DNA of 64,000 nucleotides. It comes from Polyangiaceae bacterium. GTDB taxonomy: Bacteria > Myxococcota_A > Polyangia > Polyangiales > Polyangiaceae. Location of the stretch: assembly GCA_016712345.1 (NCBI GenBank), contig JADJRH010000001.1:2728001-2792000 (forward strand), written 5' to 3'. A program made the translations under genes and the position numbers. This document shows positions 33,937-42,594 of this stretch, piece after piece. Every line of letters begins with the position of its first letter. Position 1 is the first letter of the stretch. The notes beneath the pieces are model-generated. The model saw nothing but the letters and a program-made list of their open reading frames with translations, was not told the DNA's origin and did no database searches.

Positions 33937-35391
33937 ATGCGCCCTCGCGGACAGTCCGATAGAACTGCGCACACCGACGGCCACGATACTGCCCAATTGC
34001 CCATGGCCAGGGTCGGCAACGCCTCCATGGTCCTGGTCGTGCACGACGTCCAGGGCGTTCGCCGTTTCCCGCTGACGGCGTCGAGCAGCGCCGTGGTGGG
34101 TCGCAGCGCCGAGGCCGATATCTGCCTCACGCACCCGTCGATCTCGCGCCACCACGCCCGCATTTGTTTGGGAGGCGATCTGACTGTCGAAGACTTGGGG
34201 AGCCTCAACGGCGTTTGGGTAGACGGTGAACGGTTGCCTCCAAAGGTGCCGGAAAAGGTCGTTGAAGGAAGCTCGTTGAAGTTGGGCGGGGTGGTTGCGG
34301 TCGTGGAGCGCGCGTCGCTGTCCAAGTCAGATGAAGCGGAAGACGGATTTGTTTTCCAAAGCGGCGCCATGCGGCGGGTGATGAGTCAGGTTGAAGTGTA
34401 CGCAAAGAGCCACTGCGCGGTGCTCTTGCTGGGTGAAACAGGCGTTGGCAAAGAAGTGTTGGCCGCGCGCATTCACGCTCTTTCGCCCCGCGCAAACGCC
34501 CCGTTTGTCAGGTTAAACTGCGCCGCCTTGCCGGGTGAAATGGTGGAAGCCGAGTTGTTTGGGCATGAACGTGGGGCGTTTACCTCGGCGGTCGCCTCCA
34601 AACCCGGCCTGCTTGAAGCTGCCAACGGCGGCACGGTTCTTCTCGACGAAATCGGCGATCTACCCTTGTCGGCGCAGGCCAAGTTGCTCCGCGCCGTTGA
34701 GACAATGGAGGTTACCCGTCTGGGTTCTGTCCGGCCCAAAAAACTCAACTTCCGCCTCATTTCGGCCACCAATCGTGACTTAATGCAGGCGTCGCGTCAG
34801 GGGCAGTTTCGGTTGGATTTGTATTATAGACTAAGCGGAGTAGAGGTGATGATCCCTCCGCTTCGCGAGCGGCCTGAAGACATACCTACCCTTTCTGATC
34901 TGTTCCTGCGCCGGGCATGCTCCACCGCGGCGTGCCCTCCCCAAACGTTTGCACCCGACGCAAGAGCGCTGCTCAACAGCCACGTTTGGCCGGGGAATGT
35001 TCGGGAGTTGAAAAGCACCGTCGAGCGCGCGGCGTTACTTGCGGAGGGGCCGCGCGTGACAGCCGAGCACATCATCTTCGCGGGTGAAGCATTTGGCGGT
35101 CGATCGGCCACAGCCACAGCCCCGCTGGGATTGGTTCTAAAAGGTGCTCCCTTTGGGAAGGTTCTCTCCCATGAAGGCGACTTTTACCAGCAAAAGCGCA
35201 TGAAAGAGAAAGAAGCGATTTTAACCGCTCTCGCCGTTTGTAACGGAAACCAAACCAAAGCGGCCGAGCAGTTGGGTATGCCCCGCCGCACGTTAACCAA
35301 ACGCCTCACAGAATATGGAATTCGCGCGCCCAGGCGGGGTAGGGGAGGCAGGGATGGCGCTCCCATTCAGGGTGCGCCCCCCGCCTATTGA
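33937..35391 (+). CDS. FHA-domain sigma-54-dependent transcriptional activator
   Basis: About 484 residues. N-terminal FHA domain (AVVGRSAEADICLTHPSISR then HHARI; LTVEDLGSLNGVWVDGERL), about 30-115, which binds phosphothreonine. Central AAA+ domain with Walker A LLLGETGVGKE, the sigma-54 contact loop ERGAFTSA (GAFTGA with Ser for Gly) and Walker B GGTVLLDEIGDLP, then VWPGNVRELKS. C-terminal Fis-type HTH (NQTKAAEQLGMPRRTLTKRL). Such FHA activators are abundant in myxobacteria and link Ser/Thr kinases to transcription. ATG 33937 chosen: GGAGGAG at 33920-33926 is 10 bases away, whereas TTG 33928 is too close. Targets unknown. Confidence 0.93.
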   Translation: MRPRGQSDRTAHTDGHDTAQLPMARVGNASMVLVVHDVQGVRRFPLTASSSAVVGRSAEADICLTHPSISRHHARICLGGDLTVEDLGSLNGVWVDGERLPPKVPEKVVEGSSLKLGGVVAVVERASLSKSDEAEDGFVFQSGAMRRVMSQVEVYAKSHCAVLLLGETGVGKEVLAARIHALSPRANAPFVRLNCAALPGEMVEAELFGHERGAFTSAVASKPGLLEAANGGTVLLDEIGDLPLSAQAKLLRAVETMEVTRLGSVRPKKLNFRLISATNRDLMQASRQGQFRLDLYYRLSGVEVMIPPLRERPEDIPTLSDLFLRRACSTAACPPQTFAPDARALLNSHVWPGNVRELKSTVERAALLAEGPRVTAEHIIFAGEAFGGRSATATAPLGLVLKGAPFGKVLSHEGDFYQQKRMKEKEAILTALAVCNGNQTKAAEQLGMPRRTLTKRLTEYGIRAPRRGRGGRDGAPIQGAPPAY

Positions 35392-35452
35392 TTGTGGGTT
35401 TCTCCTGGGTGACCGACGCCACCCCCCCCTTGAATGGAGTGCCGCTCCCGGA

Positions 35453-37294
35453 TTACGGTGAGCCGCCCGCGCCGCCCATTCCAGGCGGGGGAGGAGGCGG
35501 CGGATCGCCCGACGAGCCACCACCCGCACCTGACATCGGATCGGGAGGAGGAGGCGGCGGATCGCCCGACGAACCACCACCCGCACCTGACATCGGATCG
35601 GGAGGAGGAGGCGGCGGATCGCCCGACGAACCACTACCCGCACCTGACATCGGGTCCGGCGGAGGTGGCATGTCAGGGGGAGGCACGTCACCCGTGGCGA
35701 CCACGTCGGTGTTGCCTTCCGCGTCCACCTGAATGGATAGAAGCGGCTCGGGCGCCTCCGCCGCGAGGTCGGCAAACGCCGTTTCTCCCGTCATCCACAC
35801 GTCGTGTACACACCCCTGAAGCGCCACCGGATCCAAAATGCCCGCCGCATCACAAACAGCCTGTGCCGCGGCAAGATCGGCCTGCTCGTTCATGTCCATG
35901 GGAAGCTGCGAAACATCCGACGGGGGCACCACAAGCGGAAAACCTGACACGGTAAATGTCGCTGTCGACTGGCCTTCGGCGTAGTCAAAAAGCGACGTTT
36001 CGGATGTGACTCGCCAGCTGTCGCCAAACGAGTTGTACAGATCTTCAACCGAGATATTCTGGTCGAATGTCTGGCCGCCCGCCGTTCGAAATTCGTTGGT
36101 CGGATCGGCATCGCCGTTACCCAAAAGACCTGAAACGGCACCCGTGCGATTGGGCATGATCTGAACATCAATACCCAACATGCTCCCACCGTCGTTGACC
36201 TTGAGAATATCGCCGTTTGCCCAGCGAATCTCGTAGCCCGAGCCGGTAGAAATCACCGACCCACCGTCGGGAAGGGTGAGTGGCTCTGTCAAGCTCACGG
36301 GTTCACCGTCAACCTTTAAGGAAGGAGATTGCCCTGCGTACACAGCGACCCGACTTGAATCAACCTTGGCAGAAACCGCTTCAGCCACCGATACCGCACC
36401 ACCCCACGGGACGAACCGGGCCTGCACTTCAAAGTTGTTGACACCCTTGGCAAGGACATATTCTCCGCCGCCTTGGAAGTCATACGACAAACCGTCAAAC
36501 GTGGTGAGATGCGGATCACCCCACGCACCGCCCTGCGCGAGAGGCATACCACCGGCCTGACAGTTCTGAATGGTCTGTTGAACACACTGGTTCACCTGAG
36601 CGTTGCAATTGGCAAGCTCTTGGTTCCACAGGGTAGAACTGCCACTTGAAGCCCACATTTCACCGCAGGTCCAATAGCTGCCGCCAAACCACGAGTAATA
36701 CCCGGTGATCACGTTTGAAAGCGCGGTGCGGCATTGGCTTTGAAGGCTGCCGGCCGCCGGATTACAACTGACAGTGACCCACGTTGGATTGGGTGCTGCT
36801 GCGGGGCTCGGCGCCCATCCCATGACAACACCCCAACCACCTGCCTCGGCCACGGGTTCCCAGAAAAAGTCGCCATGGATGGCGTAGTCAATAGCGATGG
36901 TACCTACCACCGCCACCGCCACAATAATCACCGCGGTGCCGGCCAAACCAAGGCCGCCCGCAGTACCACCTCCCGCCGCACCCGCACCCGCCGGAGGTGT
37001 GGCACCTCCCAACGGAATCACGTTGCCCGCACCCCAACCCGCACCCGCCTCCACTCCAATTCCGTTGGCTGCAAAAAGAGCATCGAGTGCAGCCGGATTG
37101 GCAGCGATCGGCGCCGCTTCGTTGACAAACACCAAATACCAACCGTTTGTCGCGGCATCAAAGACCATAAAGCCAAGCCATGTCGGCTCGGCGTGAGCCG
37201 TGCTCGGCTCCGCTATTTGTGTACCCGCCACAATCGCCGCGGTGAGAGCCATCTTCCCAAGAAAAGATTTCGTCCGTTTCCACCAAGATCGCAT
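35453..37294 (-). CDS. Secreted von Willebrand factor type D (VWD) domain protein with C-terminal Pro/Gly repeats
   Basis: 613 residues. Sec signal peptide (MRSWWKRTKSFLGKMALTAA ... AHA). About 100-150 is Gly/Ala-rich with a hydrophobic helix (TAVIIVAVAVVGTIAIDYAI). Cysteine-bearing region about 175-255 (CRTALSN, CGEMW, CNAQVNQC), then a VWD domain opening GGAWGDPHLTTFDGLSYDFQ and closing GLLGNGDADPTNEF. The C-terminus has three 19-residue DPMSGAGGGSSGDPPPPPP units. Probably an exported adhesive or matrix protein. ATG 37294 has GAGGAG 9 bases upstream. The next upstream gene on the same strand (37366-38778) encodes a Cys-rich lipoprotein with a similar CADEWAS ... C region, suggesting a functional pair. 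Confidence 0.85.
   Translation of the reverse strand: MRSWWKRTKSFLGKMALTAAIVAGTQIAEPSTAHAEPTWLGFMVFDAATNGWYLVFVNEAAPIAANPAALDALFAANGIGVEAGAGWGAGNVIPLGGATPPAGAGAAGGGTAGGLGLAGTAVIIVAVAVVGTIAIDYAIHGDFFWEPVAEAGGWGVVMGWAPSPAAAPNPTWVTVSCNPAAGSLQSQCRTALSNVITGYYSWFGGSYWTCGEMWASSGSSTLWNQELANCNAQVNQCVQQTIQNCQAGGMPLAQGGAWGDPHLTTFDGLSYDFQGGGEYVLAKGVNNFEVQARFVPWGGAVSVAEAVSAKVDSSRVAVYAGQSPSLKVDGEPVSLTEPLTLPDGGSVISTGSGYEIRWANGDILKVNDGGSMLGIDVQIMPNRTGAVSGLLGNGDADPTNEFRTAGGQTFDQNISVEDLYNSFGDSWRVTSETSLFDYAEGQSTATFTVSGFPLVVPPSDVSQLPMDMNEQADLAAAQAVCDAAGILDPVALQGCVHDVWMTGETAFADLAAEAPEPLLSIQVDAEGNTDVVATGDVPPPDMPPPPDPMSGAGSGSSGDPPPPPPDPMSGAGGGSSGDPPPPPPDPMSGAGGGSSGDPPPPPPPGMGGAGGSP
35484..35660. repeat. 57-bp tandem repeat (three units) in the VWD gene
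   Basis: The word ATCGCCCGAC recurs at 35504, 35561 and 35618, exactly 57 bases apart, and the units are nearly identical. It encodes the Pro/Gly repeats, so copy number changes would keep the frame. Confidence 0.85.
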
Positions 37295-37365
37295 GATGTT
37301 GTTCTCCTCAGTTCTACCCATTCACGTTGCGTTTATTACCCCGAAACAAAGTTGACCTTACCCGC

Positions 37366-38778
37366 TTAATATCCTCCCATTCCCCCTGCGCCCGCGGGAG
37401 GCGCGCCGGCCGTTCCACTCGATGAAGGGCCGCCGGCGCCGGCGCCTCCACCTCCCGTACCGCCCCCTCCCGTACCTCCCCCTGGGGCGGTACAAATTCC
37501 ACCCAAACAAACATCCCCCAATGCACAAGCCGCGGCACAGGCGCCGCAGTTGGTAGAGTCGGATGTCAGGTCCACACAAACACCACCGCAGTCCGTCAGG
37601 CCAAATGCGCACCCTCCGGGCGGAGCAACCGGCGGCGGCGCGTTTGCCGCACGCGGGTCACATCCATTCGGAGCTGCGTCCGACCAGCCATCCCCCGTGG
37701 CCGGGCACACGCCCGCGATCAGGAAGGGTAGATCGCCGACGCAGGCCCCTTCTTCCGCGGCGGCCTCCACCATTCCACCGTCCACCGCCACAGCGGCCTT
37801 ACACAAGGGAGCCTGACCGGCAACGCAGTGTACACACTGCAACGGTGCAGCGACCGGTGCGGGCGGTGCAGCCAGCGGTGCCGCCGCAGCACAGGCTGCC
37901 TGCGTGTTTTGAATGCACGTTCGCACCAGGGCCTGACAACTCTGAAAGCCCGGACTTGATGGGTCTGCCGATGCCCACTCATCCGCGCAGGTTGTACTGC
38001 CAAAAAGCCCCGACGAAGTGACATGGTTGGCGTAGCGATCGCGGCATCTCTGCCAAATGTTGTGGGGAAGGTCACCCGCAAAACACCCCACCGTGACAAG
38101 GGTAGGATTGGGGTAGGAAGGTGGGTTGGTTGTTGTAAAACAGATGCCGGGAACATTCGGAGAAATGGCTTGGGGAGGAGAGCATCCATTCACCCAAACT
38201 CCCGCGCATTGCATGGTTGCACAGGTACCTCCTCCGAGCGGCGTGGGTTGAACTCCCATGGGAGAAACAGGTCCGGTGCAGGCGATCACATCCTGACATG
38301 GAACTCCCTGCTGAACACCAAGCACTTGAGCCACGCCCTGCTCGCCGGAAAGGGTGGTAGGTGTGCCGGCATAACAGACCGAGCAAACAAGCTGATTTGC
38401 GCCGCTTCCAGCAAAAACACCGGGCGGCGGCATGCACTGAATTTCACCCACACCGCCGTGCGTTCCAATCACACACACCTGACCGCCGCCGGCCGTCGCA
38501 ACAGCCGTTTCACCAGCCACACACCGTTGATCTACCCATGACCCGTCGGTGGTGCTCCACTGCCCCGGGCGCACCACGAAGGTAAGACCGGCGCCCGTTG
38601 GGTTTTCTACGTCAATTGCTTGTTGTGCCTCTTCCACATCCAACTCGTCGCCGCCGCGAGAGCCGTTGGGAAGTGTACACGCCGCCACCGCGCAGGCGGT
38701 AAAAACCAGGCCTGCCGATGCTCGCAAATACATTTGCGGAGCAGGCACCAACCCGGAAAGCCATTGAATCAAACGCAT
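37366..38778 (-). CDS. Cys-rich lipoprotein with myxobacterial CGGVC repeat
   Basis: 470 residues. The N-terminus carries a hydrophobic leader ending TACAVAACTLPNGSRGG, a lipobox-like AVAAC. Several Cys-containing segments follow; near the C-terminus is DCGGVCVDLTSDSTNCGACA then ACALGDVCLGGICT, the repeat typical of myxobacterial exported proteins. The C-terminal 50 residues are Gly/Pro/Ala-rich. The CRDRYANHVTSSG ... CADEWAS stretch resembles the CRTALSN ... CGEMWAS stretch of the downstream VWD protein. Likely anchored in the outer membrane. Start ATG 38778 with GGGAG close upstream; ATG near 38730 (MYLRAS) is an alternative that leaves a shorter signal. Confidence 0.75.
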   Translation of the reverse strand: MRLIQWLSGLVPAPQMYLRASAGLVFTACAVAACTLPNGSRGGDELDVEEAQQAIDVENPTGAGLTFVVRPGQWSTTDGSWVDQRCVAGETAVATAGGGQVCVIGTHGGVGEIQCMPPPGVFAGSGANQLVCSVCYAGTPTTLSGEQGVAQVLGVQQGVPCQDVIACTGPVSPMGVQPTPLGGGTCATMQCAGVWVNGCSPPQAISPNVPGICFTTTNPPSYPNPTLVTVGCFAGDLPHNIWQRCRDRYANHVTSSGLFGSTTCADEWASADPSSPGFQSCQALVRTCIQNTQAACAAAAPLAAPPAPVAAPLQCVHCVAGQAPLCKAAVAVDGGMVEAAAEEGACVGDLPFLIAGVCPATGDGWSDAAPNGCDPRAANAPPPVAPPGGCAFGLTDCGGVCVDLTSDSTNCGACAAACALGDVCLGGICTAPGGGTGGGGTGGGGAGAGGPSSSGTAGAPPAGAGGMGGY

Positions 38779-39077
38779 TGTCTCCCTCGCTGTTCGTGGT
38801 AGATCTCTGTTTGCGCAAAACGCGTGAATGCCCACCCGGGCAAACGCGAATGCGGGCTGTTACGCAAGCCCAATGCCGCGGCCGCGTTCAGCGAGGTCTG
38901 CCTTTATTTGCCGAGGTAATGAGCGTCGCTTACAACAAAGTGCGAGGCCGGGTTGAGCACGGTTGGGCACAAGCGCGCTGGCTCGGGTAGCTTAGGCTGT
39001 TGCGGCTTTGCAGAACGTTTCTTGCGAGCTGCTTTTTTGAGAGTGTAAGGCCGGCTTCGCGCCGTCGTTTCTTTGCC
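38779..39077. other. Divergent intergenic region
   Basis: About 300 bases between the minus-strand Cys-rich lipoprotein and the plus-strand VWA lipoprotein. It must hold both promoters. I see several GC-rich short inverted repeats (CACCCGGGCAAACGCGAATGCGGG near 38832 in part) but no clear promoter or small gene. Confidence 0.4.
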
Positions 39078-40499
39078 ATGCGCCGCTCAACTGTCCTCCT
39101 CGCCGCTTCGTCCCTTCTCCTCGCCGCCTGTGGCGGTTCCCCCAAATCGGCCGAAGCACCTCCCAATGCCGACGGGCTTGCTTCCGCGGGCGGCGCTGCG
39201 TATGCCCCACCTCAACCGACCCCGCAGGCCTACCCAGGTGCTCCCCCCGCAGACGAAGCTGTTCGGGGCCCCGCGCCCGTGGCTGTTGCCGGCACCCCTG
39301 TTCTACCCACCGCGGCGGCAACCGGCGTGGCGCCTTCCGCCGTAGCCACTGCTTCTCCTTCAGAAGCGTTTCGCCCCGCACCGTCGGGTGTACGCGCGGG
39401 TGAGTGGGATGATAACGCCAATTACCGCGACTTTTTGGGGTATATCAAAAATTCAAGTCAACTGGGTATTGAAGCGATTGACGTATCTACCCGCCGCTTC
39501 GTGATTGTCAAAGACAAAGACGGTAACGGTGTACCCAACTGCAGAATCACCGTTTCTGACAGCACCCAAAAGTCTGCCAGTCTCACCACCGCTGCCTCCG
39601 GTCGGGCCGTGCTTTTCCCCGGTATGATGGGCCTCGGTACCCAACTCACCGCCAAAACCTCCTGTCAGGGTCAAAGCGTTGTGACAAAGAGTTTTGATAC
39701 AAGCGCCGGCGGTGACGGCCTTGTTGAACTAAACCTGAATGTCGCCCGTGCCGATGTCAGCAAGCCCACCGTTGACGTGGTGTTTATCCTCGATACGACC
39801 GGCTCAATGTCGGAAGAGATTGAAGGCGTGAAAACCACCCTCAAAACCGTTCTTGCCAACCTTGACCAAAACGTAAAAATCCGAGTTGGCCTTGTGGAGT
39901 ATAAAGACCGTGAAGACTCGTTCGTGACCAAAACCTACGCCCTCACGAATGATGTCAAATCGCTTTCCGCTTCAATCGCCGGCATCAGCGCCCAGGGCGG
40001 CGGCGACACACCTGAAGACGTTCAGAGTGGCTTGTCGGTTGCCATCAACCAAATGTTGTGGAATGACAAGGCCGTTGCCCGCCTCGCGTTTTTAATTGCC
40101 GACGCACCTCCCCACCTCGACTATCAAGATGGGACGCCGTATTCAACAAGCTCCAAAAAGGCTATTGAAAAGGGCATCAAGGTCTTCACCGTTGCCGCCT
40201 CCGGTATGGACAACTTTGGTCAAGCCGTTTTTCGTCAGATCGCCCAGGTGACCGGCGGAACCAACATGTTTGTGCTTCGCGGTGGAGCCGGCTCGCAATC
40301 GACAGGCGGTGGTGACCCCACGTCAAGTTGCGGCGCCACTCACCAAAACTACTCCAGCGGCAAGCTTGACCAACTCATTGTGGGTAAGATCAACCTGGAG
40401 CTGACAAGCCTCAAGGCCGACCCGACACGCATCCCCGGCCTCAACAAAGATGAAAACGCCAAAGCCTGCGCCGACCGCGTGTTGATTGTCGCCAAGTAA
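39078..40499 (+). CDS. VWA-domain lipoprotein
   Basis: 473 residues from ATG 39078. Lipoprotein signal peptide MRRSTVLLAASSLLLAAC with a clean LAAC lipobox; an Ala/Pro-rich tether (about 20-115); a small domain (about 125-245: RRFVIVKDKDGNGVPNCRI, carboxypeptidase-regulatory-like), then a VWA domain with VVFILDTTGSMSEEI (intact DxTxS) and FLIADAPPHLDY. The C-terminus has a few Cys. Likely a surface or periplasmic binding protein. A longer frame from 39000 would bury the signal peptide and was not used. Confidence 0.88.
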   Translation: MRRSTVLLAASSLLLAACGGSPKSAEAPPNADGLASAGGAAYAPPQPTPQAYPGAPPADEAVRGPAPVAVAGTPVLPTAAATGVAPSAVATASPSEAFRPAPSGVRAGEWDDNANYRDFLGYIKNSSQLGIEAIDVSTRRFVIVKDKDGNGVPNCRITVSDSTQKSASLTTAASGRAVLFPGMMGLGTQLTAKTSCQGQSVVTKSFDTSAGGDGLVELNLNVARADVSKPTVDVVFILDTTGSMSEEIEGVKTTLKTVLANLDQNVKIRVGLVEYKDREDSFVTKTYALTNDVKSLSASIAGISAQGGGDTPEDVQSGLSVAINQMLWNDKAVARLAFLIADAPPHLDYQDGTPYSTSSKKAIEKGIKVFTVAASGMDNFGQAVFRQIAQVTGGTNMFVLRGGAGSQSTGGGDPTSSCGATHQNYSSGKLDQLIVGKINLELTSLKADPTRIPGLNKDENAKACADRVLIVAK

Positions 40500-40502
40500 A
40501 AT

Positions 40503-41117
40503 CTACCCACGTCGGCAGAAGCAATACACAAACTTCTGAGCGCCTCCCGCCGGCGTTGTATGCGTTTCACGCTCGTGGCCCATCAGCTCAAACGTATTTC
40601 CAAACTCACTGTGCAGCTCATTGGGTTCATATCGCTGGACGGGTAGACCGCTGCACTTTTCAGGTCCGTCGCCGGCAAACGTTGCGACAATCACAAACCC
40701 TCCCGGCTTGACCGCCGCCAACACCTTTTGCACATAGGCGGTCCTGTCTTGCGCCGATGTGAGAAAATGGAAGACCGCTCGGTCATGCCACACATCAAAC
40801 TCGCCCACCTCAAAGGGTGCCTCCAACACATTGGCCTCTACCCACTTGACCTTGGACGCCGATTCACCCAGGCGCGCCTGGGCCGCTTGCAACGCCGGGC
40901 CTGAAATATCAAGCACCGTCAAGCGTGTGTACCCATTGGCCAACAGGTCATCAACAAGGGTGGAGGCACCGCCTCCCACATCCACAATCGAGGCTGTTTT
41001 TACCACCCCTGTTTTTTGGATGATCTCAAGCGATCGCGCCGCGTGGGGTTGAAACCAGCTCACCTGAGTTGGGAGTTTGGTTGTGTACACATTGTCCCAA
41101 TGCGTTTTGATATCCAT
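40503..41117 (-). CDS. Class I SAM-dependent methyltransferase
   Basis: 204 residues. Motif I is IVDVGGGASTLV (about 44-55), motif II-like LTVLDISGPALQAAQ, then EFDVWHDRAVFHFLT and VKPGGFVIVATF. It opens MDIKTHWDNVY, common in small cytoplasmic methyltransferases. The HDRAVFHF and PGG spacing resembles thiopurine or thiol methyltransferase-like enzymes, but substrate cannot be told. It converges on the VWA lipoprotein with 3 bases between stops. Confidence 0.88.
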   Translation of the reverse strand: MDIKTHWDNVYTTKLPTQVSWFQPHAARSLEIIQKTGVVKTASIVDVGGGASTLVDDLLANGYTRLTVLDISGPALQAAQARLGESASKVKWVEANVLEAPFEVGEFDVWHDRAVFHFLTSAQDRTAYVQKVLAAVKPGGFVIVATFAGDGPEKCSGLPVQRYEPNELHSEFGNTFELMGHERETHTTPAGGAQKFVYCFCRRG

Positions 41118-41263
41118 GACAACTGCCTTTGTGAAACCGTTTTGAATTCTACCCCCCCTTTGCGCCGACGACCATCACGAATTGCGCCCCCGCGGTGTCC
41201 CTTCCAAAAAAATGCGCCGCTCGGTCACACTCCGGTGGGCTCGCCCGATGACCTATCAGCGCC

Positions 41264-42397
41264 ATGAAAACGCACAATCTTTCCAAGGCACATGGGGCAT
41301 ACCGTGTTCTCGCTTCTACAAAGTCCGCTCTTTTTCTAAATGCCCACCCCCGCCCGGCCCGCGCGGTTTCCAGTATGCGTACACAGCGACTGTCCAGCTC
41401 CAAACGGATCGATGCTGCCATGCGTTTGTTCTGCGCGCGCATTGGCCGGGCTGCCCGCCCAAATGGGGTGCTCGCTTCGCTCCGCGCCCCATGGGCGGGC
41501 CCCTCGTGGATAAGGGTTTTGGCCTTGGGTTTGGCTCTCGTCGCGTTGTCAGGGTGCGCTGCGCAGTCAGAGTCAACAAGGGTAGAAACGCCGCTTCTTT
41601 GGATGAAGCCGGTGGTGTCGTTTGAAAATTCTCCCCGTGTGGCCCTCACGCTCAATCCGGTGTCAACGGACATGGCGCCTACCCTCGCCAAGAGGGAAGA
41701 TCCCATTCGCGCCTGGACCGAGTGGGAAGGGGAGTGGCTGCCGGGCGTGTTTCGCTCAAGGGCAGCGCACGAGCGGCGTCTACCCATTGTGACGCAGCTG
41801 TTTGCGGCCAAAGGGTTGACCTTTCCACCCGCTGAAATGGCCTTTGTTGCTTTTAAAGACGAAAAGGAACTGGAGGTATGGGGCGCGGCCGAAAAGGGTG
41901 GTGAAGCCGTGAAGGTGGCGACGTATACAATGTGCGCCGCATCAGGCATTCTCGGCCCCAAGCGGTATGAAGGGGACCATCAGGTGCCTGAAGGTTTTTA
42001 CGTGATTCAATACGGGTGGGCAGAGAGCAACTACCACTTAGAAATGAAAGTGAGTTATCCCAACCTGGTTGACAAAGTGTTGGGGCCCAAAAATAGGCCG
42101 CTCGGCGGGGAGATCATGATTCATGGTAAATGCGCCTCGATCGGTTGTATGTCGATGGGTGATGAAAGGGCCGAAGAGTTGTGGGTGATGATGAAGGCAA
42201 TGGGGGATGCGCAGGTGAAGGTGCACATCTACCCTGCGCGCGACATGGATGCTCTATTGAAAAACCCGGAATGGTCCCACCACCACGGTTTTTGGTCGAA
42301 CCTAAAAGAAGGGTACGACTTGTTCAAATCTACCCATCAAATTCCCAAAGTCAGGTCTGACTGGCACGGCGTGTACATGTTTAACGAAACGCAATAA
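41264..42397 (+). CDS. L,D-transpeptidase (YkuD) family lipoprotein
   Basis: Up to 377 residues. A signal sequence ends LALGLALVALSGC, an ideal lipobox, about residue 98 of the longest frame, so the true start is probably later: ATG 41375 or ATG 41420 are in frame, though neither has a clear ribosome-binding site. The catalytic stretch is GGEIMIHGKCASIGCMSMGD, matching the HG...S-x-G-C active site of L,D-transpeptidases that crosslink peptidoglycan or attach proteins to it. The larger size and VPEGFYVIQYG segment resemble the ErfK/YbiS-like MepK/YafK group. Periplasmic, lipid anchored. Confidence 0.8.
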   Translation: MKTHNLSKAHGAYRVLASTKSALFLNAHPRPARAVSSMRTQRLSSSKRIDAAMRLFCARIGRAARPNGVLASLRAPWAGPSWIRVLALGLALVALSGCAAQSESTRVETPLLWMKPVVSFENSPRVALTLNPVSTDMAPTLAKREDPIRAWTEWEGEWLPGVFRSRAAHERRLPIVTQLFAAKGLTFPPAEMAFVAFKDEKELEVWGAAEKGGEAVKVATYTMCAASGILGPKRYEGDHQVPEGFYVIQYGWAESNYHLEMKVSYPNLVDKVLGPKNRPLGGEIMIHGKCASIGCMSMGDERAEELWVMMKAMGDAQVKVHIYPARDMDALLKNPEWSHHHGFWSNLKEGYDLFKSTHQIPKVRSDWHGVYMFNETQ

Positions 42398-42594
42398 GCC
42401 GCAAACGTTGACGGGTGATTGCTGACGCTGTGCGAGTCCATTGCGGCGTAAGTACAAAAAACACCGTGGCCCTCCGTGCGTCCGTGGTGAAGAGACGTCG
42501 CGGGTGGGCGGGACGTGACAGGTCATTTGCGTGGTGGTGGCGGGTCGAGGAGTCCGTATTCGACACGACGTGTCAGGTTGTTCGAAGGGGGCGA
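42398..42594. repeat. Gene-free stretch with dispersed repeat copy 2
   Basis: Contains CCGTGGCCCTCCGTGCG, then TCCGTGGTGAAGAGACGT (42481-42498), then GGGACGTGACAGGTCATTTGCGTGG, clearly related to 21058-21185 in the same orientation. A second GACGTGTCAGG-like word follows near 42572. It lies between convergent genes. Confidence 0.6.

Noticed and set aside
41149..41961. 270-codon minus-strand open frame opposite the L,D-transpeptidase
   Set aside because: Overlaps the signal peptide and body of the better supported gene.
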